This document shows, one piece after another, positions 33,633-44,402 of a stretch of 64,000 nt of DNA. A program made the position numbers and the translations under genes. Below the pieces are notes generated by a model. That model ran no database searches. It was not told where the DNA came from and saw nothing but the letters and a program-made list of their open reading frames with translations. This DNA is from Bimuria novae-zelandiae CBS 107.79 (lineage: Eukaryota; Ascomycota; Dothideomycetes; Pleosporales; Didymosphaeriaceae): assembly GCA_010015655.1 (NCBI GenBank), contig ML976686.1, forward strand, positions 284,190 through 348,189. Direction: 5' to 3'. Each line of letters begins with the position of its first letter. Within the stretch, counting starts at the first letter, position 1.

Positions 33633-33681
33633 GTGTTTGGCGATCGTTACGCAAATCCGATTGTTACGCGCACGAACACGG
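33633..33681 (-). repeat. Right TIR of pogo-like element (49 bp)
   Basis: Inverse of 18955-19003. It marks the abrupt return from AT-rich to GC-normal DNA. Confidence 0.92.
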
Positions 33682-33683
33682 TA

Positions 33684-34775
33684 CCATAGCACGCGACCCA
33701 GTTCCTCGGCGCTAGCGCGTTCTTAGTGTTATCACATAGCGGTTCGCCGCCACAGCAATCTTTTGCGCCCCTAACGCTAATACGGCCGTACGATCTGATC
33801 GCTCATGGCACACCGCACGCATCGAGCGCGGCCGTTTCACGGACCCAGTATGTTTTATCTGTGACGTGCTGTTTTGAAAATGTCCGTCTTGGTGTCGCGT
33901 GGGGATTTACTCTGTTGAGAAACAACTTCGACGCGAGTGTGGTTCCGCGAGAGAATAGGGGAAGTACTCGGTGATTTGTGGGCGTTGGAGGGCTGCTAAG
34001 CTGTGGGAGGTATCGCACGAGTGTTACAAACTCGAATAGGAGCGATAAGCTCGCGCGGTCGAGGCTTGGTCCTGGGCATGATCGACTGGAAAAGATGACA
34101 TGTCGACAACACTATTCGGATTCCTACCTCTAAAATCCAGTGCAATGATATGCGCCGTTGTTCGGAATTCGCGCAGAATTGCAATGTGTGACGGTTCAGT
34201 ATAGAAGCTTGGGCCACCCGCGTACGTGCGGCACGTGCACGTGATACACAGTATATAGCTCCTGTAGAGTAGCTACTCAATCAACAACGATTGCCTCAAC
34301 ACTCTTTTTTCGACGTCACACAATGTTTGAACGGTGCTGCTCCCGCAAAGCGCCAGGAACGGTAGATCTTGTCGCAGCCATGTCTTAGTTCCGACTTCGA
34401 ACACCTCATTGACATCGCAGCCATCACAGACGGGTCCCAAAGACATTCAAAAAACCTTTTTACGTAACGATCCGCTCTGCCACGTGCGGGACTTCCAGCT
34501 GCGCAGTGTGGAGACGCCGTCCGCGCCGTCGAGATTACGGTCCACTTCGCTTTCATAATGTCGGTATACATTCCTCACCCTCCTGTCGTATATCAAGACC
34601 GACGGAGGCTTCCTTGGTGCAATGGGCAGTTTGTTCATGAGCGGATATAAGTCATTTCGATCTACGGGGTGAAAAGTTGATGCGTGGGACGTGCATACAC
34701 GTTCGAGACGCACCCGTGGGTTTGAGGTGGACGCGATAGCCACCCATTTCATCCTCCCGGTTCGGATCGATCTTT
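33684..34775. other. Gene-poor GC-normal stretch right of the RIP island
   Basis: Composition returns to genic values at 33,682. I see only short frames without recognisable domains. Together with 5,826-8,261 it would have formed one continuous intergenic region before the transposon insertions. Confidence 0.5.
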
Positions 34776-35029
34776 TCAATAATATTGATAACACCTAGAT
34801 GCCCATCCCGGATCCAGATACACCTTCTTCTCGAAGACCATCACATGAAACAGCGGCCGATCCGTCCGCTTAATCAGTTCCACGTCCCACTTCTCAGATT
34901 GCCTCCTCAACCATCCGAGCAAGTGCTCAAAGCCTTGCTGCTGTGACGTCCACTCGTACACTATCTTCCGCACGTTTTTTTGCTCCTGCGATGTGTTGAG
35001 CCATGCAGTTAGATTCGCAGGGGGGTGGT

Positions 35030-35082
<53 letters not shown>

Positions 35083-35494
35083 CGCAGGGAGGCTTCGCGG
35101 TGGGGTACGCCGGCTTCTGGACGCGCTAATATGGTGATGCTAGAAGTGTGAAGGTAGAAGAGGGATAGGAAGGGGTCGGAGCGGGCGAAGAGGGAGGAAA
35201 GGACGGGGCGCGTGAACTGTGACCATACGATCATGTCAACATCAAAACACCACCGTGGCTCCGGTTCTTTCATCACTAACGCTATATGTGGGGAGAGGAG
35301 GTTCGTACCTTGAGATTCCATACCTCCTCCAGCGTCTCAGGCACAGCGTATTGCATATCAGACTCCCCGTGCACGTCGCGACAGGAGTATAGGACTCTGG
35401 TGTAGGTTTTGGGGGGAGTGGTGGAGGGATTGGGAGGGAGGAGATAGTCGTAGATGCGTAGGCGGAGCTCGACGGGGAGGGAGAGGAGACTCAT
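34776..35494 (-). CDS. F-box-like protein with homopolymer-encoded polyproline (222 aa, 2 exons)
   Basis: Proposed exons 35309-35494 and 34776-35258, intron 50 bp (donor GTACGA; acceptor CCGGAG is weak but the only one keeping frame). The N-terminus LSLPVELRLRIYDYLLP is typical of fungal F-box-like proteins that start with the F-box helix; an F-box would recruit substrates to SCF ubiquitin ligases. The middle includes about 20 consecutive prolines coded largely by a 53-nt C run. The C-terminal part (WLRRQSEKWDVELIKRTDRP, LFHVMVFEKKVYLDPGW) has no known domain. Past the end another frame stays open (IIEKIDPNREDEMGGYRVHL), so the real 3' end may involve a further exon or a length error in the homopolymer. 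Confidence 0.6.
35030..35082. repeat. 53-nt G homopolymer (C on the coding strand)
   Basis: Uninterrupted G run from 35030 to 35082, within the second exon of the F-box-like gene, preceded by GGGGGTGGT. Such a run is unstable in replication and prone to sequencing length error. Confidence 0.95.
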
Positions 35495-36791
35495 GGCGCT
35501 GGTGGATGTCCTGAGTGGCAGCTATAGTGATTCTATGGCGCACTCACTAGAGCGCGAGAGATTGAAGGTTATAGAAGGAGTGATGTTTGACTTTGGAGTG
35601 TGGAGGAGGCGTAGAGCCAGGTAGAAGCGTCAACTGGTGTATAAGCCCCGCGTCACGTGCAGTCACGTGCCGTGCTTACCTCCAGGGCTTACCGCAATTG
35701 GGTGCTCCCAAATATCCAGATAAATGCCGTCCGAGTGTTCTTGACGATTACGACTGAGAGTCCATGGAGAAGCAGTATTATTACCGGGAACGCATATCTT
35801 AACATCCGTCTCGTCCCTTTTTTCAAAGACACAATGAAAGAGCGTTCTTCGGGACATGGGGTTGGCACTGCGTCGCGGTCAATTTCCTGGCATTTGGTGG
35901 ACGGATTGAGTCTCATGAGGTGGTCGCGAAGGATGTTGGTTGTGGATCCCGCGGAGAGGCCTGCGATAAAGGAAGTCTAGTTTCAGGATTTGGAGCATGC
36001 CGTCACCGAGGAAAGGGTGGGGTAAAGTACGTGTATGGCTTTCGCACGCGGAGACTCTGGGAAATTTGGCTGGGGCGGTGTCCCTCCTAGATTCGCTTGC
36101 GTTTCATTGATTGGGATGGATGCAAGCTGGAAGTTACGTGTGAACGCGTGTGCAGGTGCGGTATAAGAGCTAGTTGAGCGGGTTTGTGTTAGTGGAATAG
36201 ACTATCCGGGTGATTTCTGTTGGTCTTACTACACTGCTAATTATAAGCATGCTATGGTATCCACTCGACGCTTTGGATTAGAGATTGTGGGTGCCGTAGT
36301 GTTCGGGGCCGAGTTTATGCTGTATATTATCGCACGCACACCATCCTGATGGCTTGATCCGCAAAAGGACCCTCGGGAAGAATGTTGTCTCACTCGGTCG
36401 CAAAATACCCGAAATACCTGTGGTGCATGTCCATAAAAATTGGAAGTTGTGATGATGCCCTCACCTAGGAAGTCAAGGTCGTGGGGGAGCAATTACAATG
36501 TATTTCACCTTTTTATGACACTTTTACTGAGACATTGCGGATGCATATGCTTAGGGAAGGGGTAGCGCTGGAAAGATTTAAGAGATTTGCGGAAAAGGGA
36601 ATTAGAATATCAACATAAATCAGATGGAAAGCGGCAAGATTACAGGGAAAGCGAGTATCAGAGTCCAAGTGCGATTTTCCGACCCCGCGTCACGTGCAGT
36701 TCCCGCCGCCCGTGCCTGGGCGACCACGCGATCGCGCGTCCAAGTTCAAGCTTGAACTTTCCCACTGCACCGCACCAACACCCACACCACC
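35495..36791. other. Intergenic stretch with a possible decayed kinase tail
   Basis: No convincing gene. A plus-strand frame ending near 35,980 closes with SRRMLVVDPAERPAIKEV and a TAG, similar to the end of a protein-kinase domain (subdomain XI), but nothing upstream looks like a kinase. The rest contains short frames only and probably the FAM32A promoter. Confidence 0.4.
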
Positions 36792-37193
36792 ATGCCGTCG
36801 TCAGACTACACCGCTGCCGCCGGCGGCGCCCTCAAACTCAAGGGCGGCAGCGTCGACAAAAAGAAGAAGAAAAAGAAGCCTAAGCCCACGGCTGAGTCTT
36901 CTTCCACCACCGCCGCCGCAGCTTCCAACCCCGCCGCGCGCTCTTCGAAATCGCCCTCACACACACCCCGAAGATCAGTATCGCCGGACGCAGCGGAAAG
37001 GGTAATTAAGGATGCTGGCGGGAGAAAGAAGACTGAGGCGGAGAAAAGACACGAGGAGATGCGCAGGAAGAGGCTGGAGGATCGGCTGAAGAAGGAGGGG
37101 GTGAAGACGCATAAGGAGAAGGTGGAGGAGTTGAATAAGTACTTGAGTGGGTTGAGTGAGCATCATGATATGCCTAAGATTGGGCCGGGCTAA
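36792..37193 (+). CDS. FAM32A/DUF1754 family protein (133 aa)
   Basis: Intronless small nuclear protein family; human FAM32A is a spliceosome-associated factor acting at 3' splice-site/exon ligation, so a splicing link is possible. Seen here: GGALKLKGGSVDKKKKKKK near residue 10, the family's LKLKG plus poly-Lys start; a disordered Ala/Ser/Pro middle; then KKTEAEKRHEEMRRKRLEDR and KTHKEKVEELNKYLSGLSEH, HDMPKIGPG at the end. This matches the family's C-terminal KTHKxxVExFNxxLxxLxEHxDIPKVGPG pattern. Length fits. The start is the first ATG after an AC-rich leader. Confidence 0.92.
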   Translation: MPSSDYTAAAGGALKLKGGSVDKKKKKKKPKPTAESSSTTAAAASNPAARSSKSPSHTPRRSVSPDAAERVIKDAGGRKKTEAEKRHEEMRRKRLEDRLKKEGVKTHKEKVEELNKYLSGLSEHHDMPKIGPG

Positions 37194-37459
37194 GGTGGAT
37201 GTGGGATGCACGATGGGGTGGGTGTGGAGAGGGAGCGGCGCGGAATGGTGTGGAGGAAGGAAGACGCGGGCACCGTGTTGGTTGCTATGGAGGAATACAC
37301 GGTGGAAACTACAACATTGTTTCTGGGTTCCCGGGGGATATTGGCCTTGGGGATGTTCTTCGCTGGCTCGCACACGGCGTCGCAAGGATACTGGAGCATA
37401 GCGACGGCTTGGCGTTCGTCTGCATCATCATTGGAAATTCGACATCAATTTTAAAGGTA

Positions 37460-38244
37460 TCAGAAATCACAAGACTCTGCCAACAACTGCGCCAGTTCCT
37501 CCAATGCCGCCTGGTCCTCCGAGGTGAACCCGTTCAGTTCCGCACAATCAATATCAATAATTGCGACCACCTGTTTTCTGTCAGCTTCTCTCTGATTCAG
37601 CCAGTTCGGCTCTTGCAAAAACTTTTCACGCCCGATCACGACTCACCTTCCCATCCTTCACAATTGGGACGACAATTTCACTTTTACTCGCACCATCGCA
37701 CGCAATGTGCCCTGGGAACTTCTCCACGTCCTCAACCAGTTGTGTGACTTTGGTGTCTGCAGCCTTACCGCATACTCCCCGACCATAAGCGATGCTCTGA
37801 CATGCGACCTGCCCTTGGAATGGACCGAGAATGAGTTGCCGCGGGTTCGATGGGTTGGTGAAGTAGAAGCCGGACCAGTTCACTGCGTTGGAGGGAGCGG
37901 GAAGGGAGTGATACGCGTGCCAGAGGAGCGCTGCTGTGTTGGAGAAGTTGCTGTTAAACCGGAGTTAGTAAGGTTTATTGCAGATACATGCGCAATGGGT
38001 GAGCTCGGGAGGGATTGCCATACCAGACCTAGTGATGCATGAGTATATAGACACCAGTAGTAAATGAGTGCAATGGGATACGTACCCAATTTCTCTGCCC
38101 ATCAAAAAGCGTTCTTGCCTGCTCGAGTACTTGTGCATACACTTCTTTCGTGCTCATGCCCGCCGCGAAGCGCGAGGAGTCTGCGTGCACCTGCTGCCAG
38201 CATCAATTCTGTCCTCTCGGTACACATCCCCCATGACGTACCAT
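37460..38244 (-). CDS. Free methionine-R-sulfoxide reductase, GAF-type (fRMsr)
   Basis: Reduces free Met-R-sulfoxide; cytosolic antioxidant enzyme. Exons read as 38242-38244 (ATG only), 38086-38190, 37647-37950, 37460-37570. Motifs: VHADSSRFAAGMSTKEVYAQ, GQRNW, LLWHAYHSLPAPSNAVNWSG, LGPFQGQVACQSIAYGRGVCG, FPGHIACDGASKSEIVVPIV and IIDIDCAELNGF, that is, a whole small GAF domain with the three conserved Cys. The first intron (51 bp) follows the start codon directly. The second (38085 down to 37951) has a perfect branch-like TTACTAAC and CAG acceptor, but the phases do not agree: exon 2 ends at phase 0 whereas exon 3 needs two more bases. Either a base is missing or the donor is unusual. Confidence 0.85.
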
Positions 38245-38645
38245 GACTGACTATTCACCCTACCAGAGCAGCTACTCAGGGTATTAAATCGCACGTCTGG
38301 AAAGTGCAACGTGCAGAAAGTATTCCAAGCTAACGATGGCGCAATCGCTACGACAATGGAGCTAATTGGCTAAGATGCTGGTCGCATTCGCTAGGGGCGA
38401 ACACTTTGTGTAGACGTACATCGCACATCAAGCGGGTAGTCGGGCTTTGGAAAGCCCTTCTAGGGCTGACTTGGCTCATGCAAAATAGTTTGGAGCATTA
38501 TGTGTACGATATACATTGCGTTCAGGCGAGCTGGGCGATGCTGGCACGGCGGATACCTGAGACATTAACCACATTTAACAGCTTCATAAATCACATCCCA
38601 TCCCAACAACGCAGTAGTCAATTTAGAATTCCATTACCATCAGAA
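38245..38645. other. Intergenic, no gene seen
   Basis: About 400 bp between the fRMsr start and the 3' end of the acidic-repeat gene, holding no recognisable feature. Confidence 0.5.
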
Positions 38646-41449
38646 TCACAAACCAGCTATAAAGCCCAAAAAACCACCAAACGGCCTAAAGTCCCCATCC
38701 CCAGAACGCCTCCCACTCCGCCACTTCTCAAGCATCTCGTCAACGTACTTCACCGGATCAGCCTCAGCCGGCGGCTTCGCTGCCATCTTTCGGCGCTCAC
38801 CGGCTTCCTGGAGTTGCTTCTCGCGAGTGGCGGTCGCGGTGCGCGCTGCTTCGGCGGCGGCGGAGGAGGCGGCTTTTTTGCGCTGGGAGGCTTCGAAGGA
38901 GCGGACTAAGAGCGCTTCTTGGTATTCGTAGGAGTGGAGGGCGGGTTTTGGGGCGGGTTTTGGAGGAGTGAGGGGAGCGGGNNNNNNNNNNNNNNNNNNN
39001 NNNNNNNNNNNNNNNNNNNNNNNNNNNNNNNNNNNNNNNNNNNNNNNNNNNNNNNNNNNNNNNNNNNNNNNNNNNNNNNGTCTGAGGACGAGACGCCGAA
39101 GAGTTCTTCGTCTGAATATAGCCCCGTGTTAGGAGTCTCCTCAGCAGAGTGGGGAGGTCTAGGTCTCCGGATGATGCGCTGGATAGGTCCTCGTCCAAAT
39201 GCATATCCGTGTCTTGAGTCTCTTCAGAGGAGGGAGGAGGGAGGTCTTCGGCCGGACTCTCGACGCGTTTTTCGTCTGGGTTTGACTCTGCTGTTGGAGC
39301 CTCCTCGTCGGAGATGGCTTTGAGATGTTGTTGGGACCCTTTGGGGTCCCCGGCTTTGTTTCCAGCGGAGACTTCGGCTTCGTCGGGCGTCTCGCTGGCG
39401 GGCTCGTCGTCGGCGTACGATGCTTCCATTGCAGCAGTGCATTCGTCGACCAGGTCATCCAGGTCTTCGGAGTTATCTTCATCGTCTTCGAAGACAACAA
39501 GAGTATCCTCAGGAGCAAGCTCGGAAGTAAAGGCAGCTTGCTCTACGGTCTCGGCCGGAGGGGGTTCCATTTCCTCCTCACTCTTCTTCGGAAGAGCATT
39601 CATCTTCCTCGTCGACGATATTATCCGGGCCTTCGGAGGTATCTTGATCGTCGTTGAATGCTGCAGCCCATTCGTCGATGTCATCGTCATCGTCGAATGT
39701 TGCTGCCGGTTCAGCAGCCACGATGTCGACCAGATTCTCCGGGTCTTCGGAGTTATCCTAATCGTCTTCGAACGTTGCAGCCCATTCGTCGATGTTTTCG
39801 TCGTCGAGGACAGCAAGAGTATCCTCAGGAGCAGTCTCTAAAGTACGAGCAGCTTGGTCTGAGGTCTCGGCCGAAGGGAGGGCCATGTCCTCCTCATCTT
39901 CATCGGAAGAGCCTTCATCTCCCTCATCGATCATATCCTCCAGCTCTTCGGAGTTATCTTCATCAGCGGGGACCTCATCTCCCTCGTTGGGTGTCTCGCT
40001 GGCGGGAGCGTCCGCAAATTCTACTTCCATTGCATCAGCGCATTCGTTGACCAGATCGTCCAGGTCTTCGGGTTCATCTTCATTAGAGGGGACCTCATCT
40101 CCCTCGTCGAAAGCGGGCTCGTCGGCATTAAAAACAGTCAAAGCATCGTCAAAATCAAGCCCAGCTTCCTCCAGAGTCTCCACAGACGGAAGCACAGTCT
40201 CCTCTTGCTCCATCGACCTTTGCTTCTTCGAAGCTTTTCTTTTGTTGTCTTTAACGACCGCCGGTTCCAGCTCACCAACCGCCTTACGCTTCCTCGAAGG
40301 CGCTGCCTCTGCAGCCTCCTCGCCATTGTTCCTTGCGCTACACTCCATCCTCTTCGCATTTTCCTCGTCTTTCTTCTTCTGAGCCGCATCCTTCTTGCGC
40401 TTCATCACGACTGCAGAACCATTCCTTATATTCTCCGCCCATTGTGCTTCAATGGCACGGCCATCATGCTCCCAATCTAGCCCCTCAGCCTTTTTGACTT
40501 CAACAAATTTCCGCTCCAGGTACGCTTCCATGAAGCTGGAAAAATATTGTATGACCCAGTTCACGTCGGTAACGGCGGCATCGTTGCTAGGCCAGAAGAG
40601 CCGGCAGTATTCTTTCTGCTACTTGTAAGACTCATTGCGCATGGCGACAAGCCATGCGTTTGCCTCTTGGGCATTGTGGCATGCTCCTGTGAAGACCTTT
40701 TTGAGGTGCCTGATGCACTCTTGAAGATGGCACGGTCGTGAGGGCGGAGAAGGGGTTTTTGGAGGCGGAGTAGGGGTCCGCGGAAAAGGAGTCGCCGGTT
40801 TGACTTGGACTTCTTCTTGAACCAGGGCAGGGGGTAAGGGAGCCAGGTTGACGATTTGGGCCTCAAAATCGCCATCTTCCATGACGACAGCTCTTTGGCT
40901 GTTACACGCCTGGGTTACCGCGCGGCGTGCTTCTTGATGGACATAATCGCCCCGGAGCTGAAATGGCGGCCTAGGCGCGCGTGCCGGTTGCGGAATCTGA
41001 AGAGCTCCTTGCGGCACGAAGCCGCTTCCAGCTTGGATACCTTGGGTAGGATATCCGCTCATAGGGCCAGTTTGGGCTTGAGGGAAATACCGCATTGGCG
41101 CTGGCATACCGTACGTCGGTACCGCACTCTGCATCAACATTATTCCTTCAGGAACGAAAGCGCCAGTAAACCACGTTCCGGGCCGAAATCCCTGACGATA
41201 CTCCTCGGTGCCAACATAACACCCGTCGAAGAAGTCTCCGGGATTTGGCACCGGTCCGCCATCTTCCATCTCTACGATTTGCAAGGAGATATCTGTGGGC
41301 AAGTTTTCCCTTTTCACGGTGCGGGAATGCGCTTTAACGTGCTGCGAGGTGATGGGGAAGTTAACGTGACACTGGGGAGGTTTATTGCGGGGAGAAATCA
41401 TAATGGTACCGCTGCGGTAGGTTGGGATGGGGCGGCTGGTGGAAGACAT
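38646..41449 (-). pseudogene. Disrupted gene for an acidic internal-repeat protein
   Basis: One minus-strand frame runs from Met at 41449 to 39758 but for single in-frame TAG codons at 40619-40621 (SYK-stop-QKEYCRLFWPSN) and 39758-39760 (FEDD-stop-DNSEDPENLVD). Coding character continues past both. A frame change near 39,590 and 98 N's at 38982-39079 follow; the C-terminal frame ends in KYVDEMLEKWRSGRR and stops at 38646. The N-terminal third is Pro/Gly/Gln-rich (MEDGGPVPNPGDFFDGCYVG), the middle has basic KRKAV and KKQRS clusters, then about three Glu/Asp-rich modules with repeated PEDTL, DLDDLV-ECxxAME and PASETP motifs. No known domain. It may be a pseudogene or a real gene damaged by assembly error next to the gap. 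Confidence 0.6.
38982..39079. other. Assembly gap (98 N)
   Basis: Run of N inside the acidic-repeat gene, where repeated modules probably hindered assembly. Confidence 1.
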
Positions 41450-41859
41450 TTCGAGGTGATAGTGGTGGAGGCGGAATGTGGTGGTTCTGGTGGCGAGTTT
41501 GGCCTCTGATATTGAGGTGAAAGAGTTTGGCGTTGCGGTGTGTATGAAGCTGGATCTTATTTAGGGGCGGTAGGAAGGTTTCCCTCTTAAAGGCAATGTC
41601 TTAAATCCAGAAGAGTAGTATGAGTATGTAGCTGTGAGCTTTGACTTCGTCGGTGAGGTGTTGTGGGTTGTGGTGGACTTTAAAAGCGGTATGAGTCTCC
41701 GAACACGTCGATAAGAAATGTAGTGAAGCTTGGATGGAAAGGAGGAAGGCAGAGCGTAAGCGGGGGACAGATTTATAGAGAAAAGGCAATTTGATAGTAG
41801 CACTCGACCAGATTCACGAAAGCCGTTGGGAGTCGACGTTCCACCGGTATGACACAAAA

Positions 41860-42180
41860 TCGCTCTCAACGGTTGCAAAGAATTCATTTTTTTCCCTCTG
41901 GTGCCTTGGTGACTCCGGCTGTTCTGACAGTGCGCACCAATGAATCATCGTTCATGTGCAAGAACGCCCTTTAGGACACTGATACATCGCTTTCGCAAGG
42001 GCTATGGTGGGTTATCGGCTAGATTTTTTCATCGTGCGCAACACTGAACCAAGTTTGAAGTGTGCACACGCCGTTAAGGACATTGGTATTTCGCTCCCAA
42101 CGGCTATCGTGGGTCTAAGCCTCGGTGTTTCCAAGGCACACTCCAGGCTGCACCTTCACGTGCGCATACGCCGGTAAGAA
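41860..42180. repeat. Diverged tandem repeat, about 100-110 bp period
   Basis: Three related blocks: ATCGCTCTCAACGGTTG (about 41,860), ATCGCTTTCGCAAGGGCTAT (about 41,985) and TTTCGCTCCCAACGGCTATC (about 42,090), with matching flanks such as GTGCACACGCCGTTAAGGAC and GTGCGCATACGCCGGTAAGA. Non-coding in every frame. Confidence 0.55.
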
Positions 42181-42423
42181 TAACGCTACGCGTCGTCTAT
42201 AGGGCATTTCGACTATGCTCTCATGGTACAGTCACTTTCCTACCATAGAAACGGCCGTCTGGACTCATCAACCTGTGTTTCCACCACAAGCATTACTTCC
42301 CGAAAAAATCCAAGTGTCGCCTCGGCACAGCACATTGATATCTCCATGAAGAACACACCCGTGCAACGTACCCACCCATCTCAATAGTTTCCCTTCTTAT
42401 CTTAATGAATCACATTTTATGCC

Positions 42424-42730
42424 TACCGCGCGCACCTTCACGCACCCGCGAGTTACCCTCGCCACAATACCCCTTGTAGATACAACAGACTCTACAACTA
42501 TTAAAAAAAACCCGACTCGCTTAATAATGTGGAGGTGGTAGGGAGGTATAGAAGCTCCGCACGCACCTTCACGCACACGCGAGTTACTCCTCGCCGCACA
42601 ATACCACTCCCAATTTTCCCAAAGACTTCTCTGGCTCCGTTCGAATAAAACATGCTCCACGTATATCAAGAAAATTTGACTCACTTGAAAATGTGGACGT
42701 GGTAGCAAGGTATGGAAGATGTTAGTGCGG
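42424..42730. repeat. Two diverged direct copies, about 130-165 bp each
   Basis: Both copies start with GCACCTTCACGCAC followed by CGCGAGTTAC, then CTCGCC and ACAATACC, and end with AATGTGGA-GTGGTAG-AGGTAT-GAAG. Copy A lies at about 42,428-42,553, copy B at about 42,560-42,718, with an insertion in the middle of B. Confidence 0.65.
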
Positions 42731-44402
42731 TTTGGTCCCAACAGAATGGTACGACCGTTATGCGCCGCACGTGGCAGAAAACGGTGAACGCGCGCGCAAG
42801 TTTGGTACGGGGATCCACTAGCCCAACGGCTGGGAATAGCGTTATCGCTCCCGACATCGGCAGAAAGGCGTGGAATTTTGGACTGTGTGCGGAAGCGGAG
42901 TTGAGCATCAATACTTCCACGCACAACAAAAGCAATAGGGTAAATTAGCTTGGTACATTCAAAAAGCCTGCAAAAAGCACCAGCCATCTTCAACGGCGAG
43001 AAGTACACGGCTAGACTTTCTTCAAGACATGAAGTTATCCACTCAATAGGGTGATATGTCACGGTTTGGAGTCTCCCTTTCCCCACTTGCAGTGGCGCCT
43101 CACCTGTGTTGAGATGCGACTACCCATCCTACACTAGCGCTGTTTACAGCCACTCATGTATACCTACTGTTCGTAGCTTCACCCAATACAACAACAAGTA
43201 TAATTCTCAATTTCTTCCTTATGCGTATGGATCACTAGCTCTCACATGATATCACAGTGCGCAACGCTACCCTAAGGTACTATCGCGCCCACGCTGCAAA
43301 ATTCCTTTTTAAGCGACACTACTCAAGCAGAAGCCGCCGAATCAAGAAAACGATAGTAGCGAGTTGATCTCAATCCAAGGGGTCCAGCGTGCGCCCATTG
43401 CTGGGGCGTTACACATCACTGTTTATGGTATATTGTAACATTCGCGTCTTGCTACTCTGTTATATGAAAATTTAATTGGTTAGCAATTTTTCTACATGCT
43501 CGTCTATGGGAGGACTCTCTATACAGGGTGTTGTTTCAAGAGGGATGACGCTGTTGTTTCCCCCGGATTCCCTAGGGGATACTTCGGCGTATAAAGCGTT
43601 ATCTCACCACGCCTACGCACAAGATGTTTGTAGTTACTTGCACTTCCCCATACATTTAGAAACAACCCTCCCGTATCACAGGAAAGGTAATAACGAGTTC
43701 GTCGACCCGTACTTGAAAGCGCTACAGGAATACACTCTGCCTCTTTCACTTCATGCTTCTACCATAACAACGCTAGCGTAAGGCTTGCTGCTCTCCAGAA
43801 CATGTTGGATCACTGCTAGATTGTTTATCGAAGTGCGAAGAACTTGCGCATCCGCATAAACACACTGTTTCGCTTTCTATTTATACGCGCCACTAAGTAC
43901 CACAGAGTTAACTATGCCACTCTCTTACATCCGTAACACTGCGACCTCGCCCGTTTAGTATATTACTCAACTATAACGCTTGTATCACTTTAGTATGAAT
44001 ATCATGTTGAAAGCCTCGTTGCCCTATAATACAAAGTAACGAAAGGTGGAAGGGGGACTTGTTTCTGCGCGAAGAACGCTGTCATGATATTGTAAGCAGC
44101 CTAGAGTTATGTCACATGACGGCACTAGCCTCATGAGTTAGCTCGCCTAATCTTTATGGGCCTCTAATTACCGGAGACACAAGTGGACGATAATATACAC
44201 ATATACACAGAAGATACTCTTTCTACAGATACTACCCACCTGTTTACAGATATTCATGTCAAAGAGACCTCAAGATCGTACACGCCCACCTAGAAACAAA
44301 GAAAAAGCGAAGCTCTGAAGCTTTGGTATGTCCATCCCCCCTCATCTCACCCATTCCCCTCATCACACCTTTTCAAACCCCGTATTACCCCTCCTTCACC
44401 AT
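42731..44402. other. Gene-free stretch
   Basis: The longest frame is about 100 codons, with no recognisable domain and normal composition for intergenic DNA. Includes the probable 3' region of the Asn-rich gene. Nothing else seen. Confidence 0.5.

Larger units (their letters stand above)
8262..33681. repeat. AT-rich, RIP-degraded transposon island (about 25.4 kb)
   Basis: TA dinucleotides dominate, long frames vanish, and translated transposon proteins are recognisable only if TAG and TAA codons are read as former Gln or Trp codons. LTR copies within an element differ mostly by C/T and G/A transitions. This is the visible signature of RIP. Both borders coincide with transposon ends: TAGGGATG at the left and a 49-bp pogo TIR at the right. 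All sizeable parts can be assigned to nested elements except parts of 15,700-18,900. Confidence 0.93.
18955..33681 (+). mobile_element. Pogo-like DNA transposon, split by Gypsy-2
   Basis: 49-bp terminal inverted repeats (18955-19003 and 33633-33681) begin CCGTGTCCGTGCGCGTAACG and differ at four transitions. TA flanks both ends (18953-18954, 33682-33683). Without the nested Gypsy-2 and its duplicated target, the element is 2,163 bp, a normal pogo size. Transposase motifs lie before and after the insertion. The left TA includes the last base of the hAT-like target duplication, so the two elements are adjacent. Confidence 0.9.

Noticed and set aside
38797..39816. Single long minus-strand ORF running through the assembly gap
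   Set aside because: The gap length is arbitrary, so the frame is not trustworthy across the N run; parts on each side belong to different frames of the same disrupted gene.
39314..39841. Plus-strand Ser/Val-rich frame of 175 codons
   Set aside because: Mirror of the acidic repeat modules on the minus strand, whose C-terminal and N-terminal frames are coherent.
43476..43781. 101-codon plus-strand frame
   Set aside because: No domain, no paralogue in the window and no supporting signal; length possible by chance.
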